A DNA stretch of 64,000 bases from Bradyrhizobium acaciae. Its GTDB lineage: Bacteria; Pseudomonadota; Alphaproteobacteria; Rhizobiales; Xanthobacteraceae. The DNA lies in assembly GCF_020889785.1 (NCBI RefSeq), contig NZ_JACMYK010000026.1, forward strand, positions 1-64,000. The letters are read 5' to 3'. The translations under genes and the position numbers were made by a program. This document shows positions 37,055-44,892 of the stretch, in pieces; position 1 is the first letter of the stretch, and every line of letters begins with the position of its first letter. Below the pieces are notes generated by a model, which saw only the letters and a program-made list of their open reading frames with translations, made no database searches and was not told where the DNA came from.

Positions 37055-37158
37055 AGCATTTTCGAGCGAAGTGGATTCCGGTTCGCGTGAAGAAAATGCG
37101 TCAAACGAGAATCTAGGGCCCTCTCCGTTCCGATTCAATCGGAACGGAGAAGACTCTA
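37051..37158. repeat. rhizobial palindromic element between convergent genes, copy 2
   Basis: Starts CTAAAGCATTTTCGAGCGAAG and ends GACTCTAG; CTCCGTTCCGATT/AATCGGAACGGAG is a perfect inner hairpin (37124-37149) and GCATTTTC/GAAAATGC another. Its TAA (37052-37054) ends the glycine-rich gene and its terminal CTA (37156-37158) is the TAG of the convergent phosphoesterase gene. Compare 18711-18816. Confidence 0.8.
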
Positions 37159-38043
37159 GGATAGCCGTATTTGCTTGATCTCGCGAATGCCGTCGTGATT
37201 GCCGAGGCCGCGCACGGTCTGCTCGCAGCGCCAGCCGTTTCCGTCACGCTCGATCGAGAACAGATTGTAGGCCGCCGCAGGATAGTGCTTGCGCGCCAGC
37301 GCCGATGCTGAGGGCACGCCGATCGCCGGAATTTTCTGCCCGGGGCCGTCGAACCACATGGTCGAATGAATGTGGTCGTGGCCATGCAGCACCAGCTCGA
37401 CACCGTGGCGCTTGAGCAGCGCCAGCAGCTGGTGCGAATCGGTCAGCCGCTTGGCGCGTCCGTCGGAGTGCAGCGGGTGATGCACGAGCAGGACGCGAAA
37501 GGCATCCTCCCGCGACAGCTGTCCGAGGATCGTATCCAACGCGCCGAGCTGGGCGTGGCCGAGCCAGCCGGTTGCCATCAGCGGCGGCGTCGGCACTGCC
37601 GAGGAGACGCCGACCAGCGCCACCGGGCCGCGGCGGCGCACGAACGGAAAATGCGTCGTCGCGCCATCGGCGTCGCCGCGCAGATAGTCGCCGAAGTGAC
37701 TGACGAAGCGATGCCGGGTGGCGCGCACATAGGCGTCGTGATTGCCGGGCACCACGGTCACACCGGTGGGATCGCCGACGCCCTCCAGCCATTGCCGGGC
37801 CGGATTGAACTCGGCATCCAGCGCCAGATTGACGAGATCGCCGGTCACGGCGATGTGGTCCGGTTGCTGCGCCTGCATGTCCGACACCAGCGCGTCGAGC
37901 ACGTCGCGCCGATGATATTTGTGACGGTTGCGCGTCCAGTTCAAATAGCCGAAGGCGCGCTTGCCGGCGAGATCGCGCAGCCGCGCCGTTGGCAACGGCG
38001 GCAGATGCGGATCCGACAGATGCGCGAGGCGGAACGCCGCCAT
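37156..38043 (-). CDS. calcineurin-like metallophosphoesterase (CpdA-like)
   Basis: Di-metal phosphoesterase of the class III phosphodiesterase type, 295 residues. All five metal/phosphate motifs are present in order: SDPHL (Asp11, His13), TGDLVN, GNHD (VVPGNHDAY), VHHPLH and LHGHDHIH. Relatives hydrolyse cAMP, phospholipids or nucleotides, so the substrate is open. Start at ATG 38043, where the first metal motif follows at once. Divergent from the Nudix gene with at most 160 bases between. Ends exactly on the palindromic element. Confidence 0.85.
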   Translation of the reverse strand: MAAFRLAHLSDPHLPPLPTARLRDLAGKRAFGYLNWTRNRHKYHRRDVLDALVSDMQAQQPDHIAVTGDLVNLALDAEFNPARQWLEGVGDPTGVTVVPGNHDAYVRATRHRFVSHFGDYLRGDADGATTHFPFVRRRGPVALVGVSSAVPTPPLMATGWLGHAQLGALDTILGQLSREDAFRVLLVHHPLHSDGRAKRLTDSHQLLALLKRHGVELVLHGHDHIHSTMWFDGPGQKIPAIGVPSASALARKHYPAAAYNLFSIERDGNGWRCEQTVRGLGNHDGIREIKQIRLS

Positions 38044-38091
38044 CAGGCGATTCCCTTCGGATTGTCCGCGAAAAGTGGCCGGCAGCCGGTC

Positions 38092-38691
38092 ATGTCGTGC
38101 TATCCCGAACGTCTCGCCCTGTATTGGCAAGAGCTGCGCAGCCGCGCAAGGATCAATGCGGGGATCAAGGCACGGATCAATCACCATGATGTCGAGGGTT
38201 CAGTGACGATCCTGCTGGATTTACGCAAGCGCTTCGAGCCGCAGATCAGGTGGGTGTTTCATTTCTACTGGCGGCTGGTCCGCAGCATGACGCTCGGGGT
38301 CCGCGCCGTCGTGCTCGACGCCGACAACAAGGTGTTCCTGGTCAAGCACAGCTACGTCCACGGCTGGTACCTGCCCGGCGGCGGGGTCGAGGTCGGCGAA
38401 AGTTTTATCGAGTCGCTGCGGCGCGAACTGGAGGAGGAGGGGCGGATCGAGCTCGCCGGCGAGCCGGTGCTGCATGGCATCTTCCACAACAGCCACGTCT
38501 CGCCGCGCGATCACGTCGCGGTCTATGTCGTCAGGAACTACCGGCAGGATCGCCTGCCGGAGCCGAATCGCGAGATCGTGGCCTGCGGCTTCTTCGATCC
38601 GGCCGATCTGCCCGACGAGACCACCCCCGGTACGCGGTTGCGGATCGCGGAGGTGCTCGAGGGCAAGCCGCCGCCGGCGACATGGCGGTGA
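38092..38691 (+). CDS. Nudix hydrolase
   Basis: Hydrolase of a nucleoside diphosphate linked to another moiety. The Nudix helix lies in GGVEVGESFIESLRRELEEEG: G(X5)E(X7)RE-L-E-EE is intact, but the final Gly position is shifted by one (EEEGRI rather than EExGU). 199 residues if ATG 38092 is used. The first 36 residues are weakly coding in look, so a GTG at 38202 (GAGG upstream, protein of 162 residues) is a real alternative. A GNAT gene follows 65 bases downstream. Confidence 0.78.
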   Translation: MSCYPERLALYWQELRSRARINAGIKARINHHDVEGSVTILLDLRKRFEPQIRWVFHFYWRLVRSMTLGVRAVVLDADNKVFLVKHSYVHGWYLPGGGVEVGESFIESLRRELEEEGRIELAGEPVLHGIFHNSHVSPRDHVAVYVVRNYRQDRLPEPNREIVACGFFDPADLPDETTPGTRLRIAEVLEGKPPPATWR

Positions 38692-38756
38692 TGTCGCCGA
38701 CGGCGACGTGGCGGTGATGGACCGCGCCCGCGCCAGATGCTATTCCGCGCCCCACA

Positions 38757-39269
38757 ATGACCGAATTGTCCCTGACCATCCTGCCCGAGACCCCGAAAGA
38801 CGCCCAGGCGATCGAGCGCCTGCACGAGCGCACCTTCGGTCCCGGCCGCTTCGCGCTCAGCGCCTACCGGCTGCGCGAGCATGTCGATCATCTGCTCGAT
38901 GTCTCGTTCACGGCGCGGATCGGCACGCTGCTGGTCGGCTCGGTGCGCCAGCTGCCGGTCTGCGTCGGCGATACGCCGGCCTTGATGCTCGGGCCGTTGA
39001 CGGTCGAGCCGCCGTTCCGCAGCCGTGGCGTCGGCCGCGCGCTGCTCGAGCGTGCGATCAATGACGCCCGTGCCAAGGGTCACCGGCTCATCGTGCTGGT
39101 CGGCGACGAGCCGTATTATGCGAGGGTCGGTTTCAAGCCGGTCCCGAAGGGACGCATGACGATGCCGGGCCCCGTCGATTACAGTCGTCTGCTTGTCATG
39201 GAACTGGTGGACGGTGCTTTCGAGGGCGTGACCGGGCCGATCCAGCCGGACTGGAGCAAGGCGATCTGA
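38757..39269 (+). CDS. GNAT N-acetyltransferase (YhbS-like)
   Basis: 170 residues, acetyl-CoA-dependent transferase. The core LMLGPLTVEPPFRSRGVGRALLERAI shows strand 4 and the R/QxxGxG/A pyrophosphate loop (RSRGVGRA); DEPYYARVGFKPV is the usual C-terminal signature of the YhbS group. Acceptor unknown. ATG 38757. It stands between the Nudix gene and the EthD gene, same direction. Confidence 0.85.
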   Translation: MTELSLTILPETPKDAQAIERLHERTFGPGRFALSAYRLREHVDHLLDVSFTARIGTLLVGSVRQLPVCVGDTPALMLGPLTVEPPFRSRGVGRALLERAINDARAKGHRLIVLVGDEPYYARVGFKPVPKGRMTMPGPVDYSRLLVMELVDGAFEGVTGPIQPDWSKAI

Positions 39270-39382
39270 CGTTCCCGCGAGTATTGCCGGAAAGGTTGCG
39301 CGCTATCGGAAACTGAAGCACAGTTGCGGCAAGCGCCGAGACAAGACCGGCGCATGTCATATCAACAGGGAGAGTGCGCGCC

Positions 39383-39700
39383 ATGATCAAGGTCAGTGTG
39401 ATGTATCCGAACAATCCAGGCGCACGCTTTGATCACGACTATTATCGCGACAAGCACATGCCGCTGGTGAAGGCGCGGCTCGGCGACGCCTGCAAGTACT
39501 ACACCATCGACAAGGGCCTCGCCGGCGGTGCGCCGGGGCAACCGGCAACCTATGTCGGCATGTGCCACATCTTCTCCGACTCGGTTGAGGCCTTCGGGGC
39601 CGCCATGGGCAAGCACGCCCAGGAGATCATGGGCGATATTCCGAACTACACCGATCAGCAGCCGGTGATCCAGATCAGCGAAGTCGTCGTCGGCCATTGA
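39383..39700 (+). CDS. EthD family protein
   Basis: 105 residues, MIKVSVMYPNNPGARFDHDYYRDKHMPL at the start (in part: FDHDYYRDKHMPLVKARLG), the EthD dimeric ferredoxin-like fold. EthD proteins support ether degradation in some actinobacteria, but most members are uncharacterised. AGGGAGAG lies 8 bases before ATG 39383. Confidence 0.85.
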   Translation: MIKVSVMYPNNPGARFDHDYYRDKHMPLVKARLGDACKYYTIDKGLAGGAPGQPATYVGMCHIFSDSVEAFGAAMGKHAQEIMGDIPNYTDQQPVIQISEVVVGH

Positions 39701-39759
39701 CCGGCGCGGACGTCAGCGTGCGATCCCTCTGCCGCCGACGGCAGAGGGATACGCCTGTC

Positions 39760-42128
39760 TCAGAACTTCAGATTGGCGAAGGCCCGCACCCCAAGGCCCG
39801 GCATCAGCACCTCGTCCTTGGTGTAGGACACCGAGTTGCGGATGTTCTGGTTGAGCAGGTTGTTGCCGACCAGGCCAAGCGTCATCTCGCGCGCGCCGAT
39901 CCATGACGAATTCAGCTTGGTGTTGTAGGTCACCTCCGCATTCAACAGATTGTAGCCCGCGGTCGGGGTCTCGCCGATCACCGCGATGTCGCTCTGCGCG
40001 AACGCGTGCACCAGGTTGATGCGGCTGAACCAGTTGCTGTCGCGCCAGTAGACGCCGCCGCCGAGCCGCACCGGCGGAATCCGCGGCACATTAGTGCCGT
40101 CGGTGAAGGTGGCGCGCACCACGTCGAACTGGTTCTCGATGCCCCAGATGCCGCCGTTGAGCGGACCGATATCGAGCTGGCTCTGGAATTCGGCGCCGCG
40201 GAAGATCGCGTCACGCTGCGAATAGCGCGCCTGGTTCAGTTCGAGGCCGGGGCCGAGCTGGCACGCGCTCCCGTCACACGTGTTGCCCGTCAGCCGGCGG
40301 AATATGAAGCCGTCGAACCTGGTGTAGTAGCCTGTGAGTTCGAACCGCAGTGGCCCGGTCGCCCGCCGTAATCCGATCTCGATCGATTTTGCGGTTTCGA
40401 TGCCGAGATTGGGATTGCCGATGTCGAACGTGCTGGTCGCATCGTGTGGACCGCGCGAGAAGAGCTCGGCCGGTTTCGGCGCGCGTTCGACGTATTGGGC
40501 GGTCGCGCTTGCTACCAGATCCCACGGCAGATTCTGGATCAAGCCGATGCTGCCGCTCTTGGGCGTGAAATTCGGATTCTGCGGTGTCGCTGGACCGATG
40601 CTTGCGGGGTCGGTGGCGACGTCGAATACGGGAGGAATGAAAGCCGGCGTTGTGCCGGAAAGATCGACGTGTTCGATCCGCCCGGCAATCTGTGCTTTGG
40701 AGGTGTCGGTGAACTTCAGCTCGTTGAACACATACCCGGCGACCCGGTTGTTCTTGTTGGGGTCCCATAATCCGTTAAGCGGGCTAGTCGGATCGTCCGG
40801 ACTTGGGGCGGTCAGCTCCTGGTGTCCACCCTGCAAACCGAATGCCGTGGTCACGGTGGCGAAGCGTGCGTTGAACGGCATCATCTGCACCTCGACGCGC
40901 GCCTCCTGCTCCTTGTTGGTGAAGGTCTGGCGCACGCCGTCGCTCAATGGATCGGTCGGATCGGCAAGGCCAATCTCGTTGTGGCGATAGTCGGTCGCGC
41001 CGACCCAGAACCGCACCGCGTCGATCGCCGCGGCATCGGGGCGGTACTCGCCCTTGACGGCGATCTTGGTCTGGTGCGCGTCGATCCGGGTCTGGTGATC
41101 GGCGCCGTCGATGCCGGGGATGTGGTAGAGCGAGTCGTTCTGGGTGATCGCCGCGCCGATAAAGCCGCCCTGGAAGAAATAGGAGGCGCCGACCGAGGCG
41201 CCGTCCGACTGCGTCGCGGAGTTCGGCTGGCGGCCGCCCACCGGCCGGGTCTGGTCGAACAGATACGGATAGCTCGGGATGCTGTAGTCGCTCGTGGTGC
41301 GGCCATAGACGTCGGCATGCACGGCAACATTGTTGCCGCCGGCATCCAGCAGCATGCCGCCGTCGACGCCGCGATTGACCGAGCTCACCGAGGTGCGGGT
41401 CTCGACGTTGAGGCAACCCGGGCCACCGGCGTCGGCCAGCGGCGCCTTCCCCGGCAATCCGTAGCTCTGGAACGGCGCCGCCGCGCAGGTCGGCATTGCA
41501 TCGGGGATGCGGTTGTTGGTGGCGCTGACCACGCCGCCGATCGAGGTCGAGCCGTAGCGCAGCGCGGCCGGTCCCCGCACCACCTCGACCTGGTTGGTCG
41601 AGAGCGGATCGATCGGCACGAAATGATCTTCGCCGAGATCCGAGGCGCCGCCGCCGCCGAGACCGTTCTCGACAATGCCGACGCGGTTGACGTCGAGGCC
41701 GCGGATGATCGGCCGGCTGGATGCACCGGGGGCGAAACTCGAACCGGTGATGCCGGGCTTCGAGAACAGGAGATCGCCGAGCGTGGCGCCGCCGGAGCGC
41801 CGCAGTTCCTCGTTGGAGATCACGGTGACGGTTGCGAACTGGTCGGTGACGACAGGCAGCACGCCCTGTTGCGGCGCCGGCGCGCTGCAGCGGACGCCTG
41901 TTGCTCCGCGGTTGCGCGTTCGCGGTTGCGGCTCGGAGCGGCCCGGACCGCGCGGGTCGGCGTGCGTGTTGGTGTGGCCCGGTGCCGCTGGATCGGGCTT
42001 GGCGCCGTCACGGTGATCTCAGGGAGTTGCGTCGGCGTGTCGTCGGCCAGCGCGGCGCTGTTCATTGCACCGAGCAGCAGCCAGCTCGCGCCCCCGATGT
42101 GGAGTGCTCGTTTTTTCTGATGTGTCAT
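39760..42128 (-). pseudogene. TonB-dependent outer-membrane receptor, frameshifted as read
   Basis: Outer-membrane beta-barrel receptor that imports a metal or chelate with TonB energy. The N-terminal part (from ATG 42128) has a signal peptide ending AALA-D and the TonB box PEITVTAP. The rest is in another frame: VLPVVTDQFATVTVISNEEL, plug domain with RGLDVNRVGIVENG and VEVVRGPAALRYG, then the barrel ending VRAFANLKF. The switch is at a GCGCGC run (41880-41885). Removing two bases joins both parts into a normal 788-residue receptor. The plug resembles ZnuD-like zinc/heme receptors (SSRPIIRGLD, IGGVVSATNNRIP). A start at GTG 41862 would lack signal peptide and TonB box. Could be a base-call error, a true null, or slippage. 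Confidence 0.75.
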
Positions 42129-42240
42129 TGTCCCGATCCAGATACCGTCGAAACGACGGATCAATCCCGATTTGCCCGGCGGGAGCGGGCCGCAACTGTG
42201 ACGCGGCCGTCCGCTCAGGGCGTGAAGCAATCAGTCGATG

Positions 42241-42663
42241 TCAGGACAGGGGAGGTGCGCGGGAGTGAAATGCCGCAGGCGCCGACTTCAGATGGATGAA
42301 CTCGGCATTGGTGGTGCGGAACAGAAGCTCGACGGCCTCAGGCAGCAACAGCACCGGCGGCGCCGTGAACAGCATGCTGCTCGCGAGCGAGATGACGGCG
42401 CAGATCGCGCAATTGTCGGCCGGATGCCGGCCGTTGTCGTGCCTGGCGGGCGGCTCGGTCCCGGTGACCCGGACCGCGAGGTCCGGCGTCGCCGAGGTCC
42501 CGATATAGGCGAGATCGAGCAGCGACAGGCCGCTCTGCACCGCCGGCGCGGCTTGTGCGGCCGCGATGGGGTGGACATGCCCGAACGACAGCACGAACTG
42601 GACAGCGAGCGCGAACAGCGCCAGCCGTGAGCCAGTCTTGATGCGTCTCCGGAACCAGTTCAT
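42241..42663 (-). CDS. DUF2946 family protein
   Basis: 140 residues with an N-terminal hydrophobic segment or signal (RLALFALAVQFVLSFGHVHP) and a second hydrophobic segment (AVISLASSMLFTAPPVLLLP). Between them lie HDNGRHPADNCAICA: clustered His and a CXXC, the usual DUF2946 features and a plausible metal site. The family is commonly encoded beside TonB-dependent receptors, as here, 112 bases upstream of one and on the same strand. Role unknown; metal handling is likely. Confidence 0.75.
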   Translation of the reverse strand: MNWFRRRIKTGSRLALFALAVQFVLSFGHVHPIAAAQAAPAVQSGLSLLDLAYIGTSATPDLAVRVTGTEPPARHDNGRHPADNCAICAVISLASSMLFTAPPVLLLPEAVELLFRTTNAEFIHLKSAPAAFHSRAPPLS

Positions 42664-42711
42664 GCCGATAGCGCCCACCCAGTCGGGAGCGCGTCAACAC
42701 CCCAGCGGTCC

Positions 42712-42732
42712 CGATGTTACATTATAACATCG
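42712..42732. promoter_or_regulatory. Zur/Fur-like palindromic operator
   Basis: CGATGTTA, five-base centre CATTA, TAACATCG: perfect 8-base arms, 49 bases before the DUF2946 start. The ATGTTATAACAT-like core resembles alphaproteobacterial Zur boxes. Would place the DUF2946 and receptor genes under zinc control. Confidence 0.6.
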
Positions 42733-42827
42733 GATGGCGTGCGCGATGTCAACCAACGTTCAGACATATTGTATCGACGTGTTGCCTGTGTGTGTTTGAC
42801 GCAACGCAGACGTGAGCCCGGCCGGGC

Positions 42828-44891
42828 TCAGCGTCCCTCGCGCAGCCAGGTTGCCGCGAACCCGCCGAGCAACAGCAAGAGGCCGACCGGGCCGGCGAAC
42901 ATCGGCAGCACGCCGACGCCCTTGACGACGCTGGCGTCGCGCATCTTGACCCCGAGCCAGCCATCGCCACGGAAGATCGAGGAAGCGCGCACTGGGACGA
43001 TGCGCGGCATGTCGAGGCTCGATCCGTCGACGATGCGCCGTGCGTCGCCGCCGGTCGTCTGCGCCAGCGGCTTCAGCATCTCGGTGGTCGAGGTGACTTC
43101 CGAGAATTCCTTCGGATTGGTCGGGCCGACATTGATCAGTGCCTTGAGCGTGCCGTCGGTGGCTTGCCACAGGCCGAGCTCGCTCGCGGGCAGTGTGGCG
43201 CGCCACTCGCCGGGATCGCCGGCGGTGAGCGCCAGTTCACGCGTGGTGCCGCTAGGCGACGTCACGGTCACCGGCGCAACGGTGTCGGCCATGGTCTGGC
43301 GCACCACCATGAGGTCCTTGCCCTGCACCTGCATGCGCAGTGCCTCTTCGTCGAGGTCGGGTTGCTTCATCAGCCAGTGCGATACCCGCCGCAACAGATC
43401 GAGATGCGGTCCGCCGCCTTCATAGCCGCGCGCCCACAGCCAGATCTGGTCTGAAAGCAGCAGCGCGACGCGGCCTTCGCCGAAGCGCGACAGCAGCAGC
43501 AGCGGCTTGCCGTCGGCACCGGTCATCACCGGTGGGTTGATCGCGTTGCGGGTGTCGACGGTGCGGAAGAATCGGCTCCAATGCGGCGGCTCGGCATTCG
43601 AGCCTTCCAGCCCGCGCGTCACCGGATGGCGTTTACCGGCATCGCTCAGATGTGCGTAGAACGGCTTCTCGGTGACGCCGACCGGCTCGGCCGGCAGCAC
43701 CGAATCCAGCGGCGTACGCCAGATGCTGGTGGTCGAGGCGTAGTCGGGACCGGCCGACACCAGCACCGCGCCGCCGGAGCGGACATAGCGCGCGATGTTG
43801 TCGAAATAGGCGATCGGCAGCACGCCCTGCCGGGCGTAGCGATCGAAGATGATCAGCTGGAATTCGTTGATCTTCTGCTGGAACAGCTCGCGGGTCGGAA
43901 ACGCGATCAGCGACAGCTCGTTGATCGGCGTGCCGTCCTGCTTCTCCGGCGGACGCAGAATGGTGAAGTGCACGAGATCGACGCTGGGATCGGACTTCAG
44001 CAGGTTGCGCCAGGTACGCTCGCCGGAATGCGGCTCGCCGGACACCAGCAGCACGCGCAGTTTGTCGCGCACGCCGTCGATTGCGACCACGGCGCGGTTG
44101 TTGACCGGCGTCAGCTCGTTCTCGAGCGGTGAGGCCTCGATCTCGACGATGTTCGGGCCGGCATGCTTGATGTCGATATCGACACTCGAGGTCTGACCCG
44201 ATGTCATCGTGCGTTCGTTGATCACCTCGCCGTCGCGGCGGATCGTGACCTTGGCGCGCTCGCCGCTGACGCCCTGGTCGTCGAGCCGGAAAGTAATGGT
44301 CTGGGTCTGGCCGACGATGCCGAAGCGCGGCGCGGCCGTGATCGCGATGCGGCGGTCGCGCTCGTCCTTGCGGCCGGTGATCAGGGCGTGCAACGGCGCC
44401 TGGAAGCCGAGCGCCTGCGCGTTGGCCGGAATATCGTGGACGCGGCCGTCGGTGATCATGAAAGCGCCGGCGACGCGCTCGACCGGAACATCCGACAGCG
44501 CCGAGGTCAGCGCGCCGAACAGCTTGGTGCCGTCGGTTTCGCCGTCGGCCTGGCCGGCCTCGACGACGCGGACCTCGAGGCCCTTGATCTGCTTCAGGCT
44601 GTCGACCAGCGCCTGCCGTGCCTTGTCGGTCTCCTGGTTGCGCGTGCCGAAATTCTGGCTCGGGCTCTTGTCGACCACGACGGCGGCGACCGAGGTCAAC
44701 GGCTCGCGGTCCTCGCGGGTGAAGGAGGGGTTGGCCAGCGCGAGCAGGATCAACGCCAGCGCGGCGACACGCACCGCGGCGCCGCGCGCGCGCGACAGCA
44801 ACAGCACGGCCGCGATCACGACGATCGCGCCGAGCCCGAGCCACAGCACGATCGAAGGAACCAGCGGTGTGAACGCGATACCGTAGTTCAT
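42828..44891 (-). CDS. membrane protein with VWA MIDAS motif and glutamine-amidotransferase-like region
   Basis: 687 residues. Two N-terminal transmembrane helices (about 10-32 and 38-54), a large extracytoplasmic part and one C-terminal helix (VLPMFAGPVGLLLLLGGFAA). Near residue 75 VVVDKSPSQNF holds DxSxS, the MIDAS motif of von Willebrand A domains. The stretch around residues 280-420 (VLLVSGEPHSGERTW, IIFDRYARQGVLP, GGAVLVSAGPDYAS) looks like the class I glutamine amidotransferase-like fold without its catalytic Cys. Last gene of the MoxR operon, one base after the DUF4159 gene. Probably part of an envelope-quality or chaperone complex as for other MoxR/VWA systems. Confidence 0.7.
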   Translation of the reverse strand: MNYGIAFTPLVPSIVLWLGLGAIVVIAAVLLLSRARGAAVRVAALALILLALANPSFTREDREPLTSVAAVVVDKSPSQNFGTRNQETDKARQALVDSLKQIKGLEVRVVEAGQADGETDGTKLFGALTSALSDVPVERVAGAFMITDGRVHDIPANAQALGFQAPLHALITGRKDERDRRIAITAAPRFGIVGQTQTITFRLDDQGVSGERAKVTIRRDGEVINERTMTSGQTSSVDIDIKHAGPNIVEIEASPLENELTPVNNRAVVAIDGVRDKLRVLLVSGEPHSGERTWRNLLKSDPSVDLVHFTILRPPEKQDGTPINELSLIAFPTRELFQQKINEFQLIIFDRYARQGVLPIAYFDNIARYVRSGGAVLVSAGPDYASTTSIWRTPLDSVLPAEPVGVTEKPFYAHLSDAGKRHPVTRGLEGSNAEPPHWSRFFRTVDTRNAINPPVMTGADGKPLLLLSRFGEGRVALLLSDQIWLWARGYEGGGPHLDLLRRVSHWLMKQPDLDEEALRMQVQGKDLMVVRQTMADTVAPVTVTSPSGTTRELALTAGDPGEWRATLPASELGLWQATDGTLKALINVGPTNPKEFSEVTSTTEMLKPLAQTTGGDARRIVDGSSLDMPRIVPVRASSIFRGDGWLGVKMRDASVVKGVGVLPMFAGPVGLLLLLGGFAATWLREGR

Positions 44892-44892
44892 C

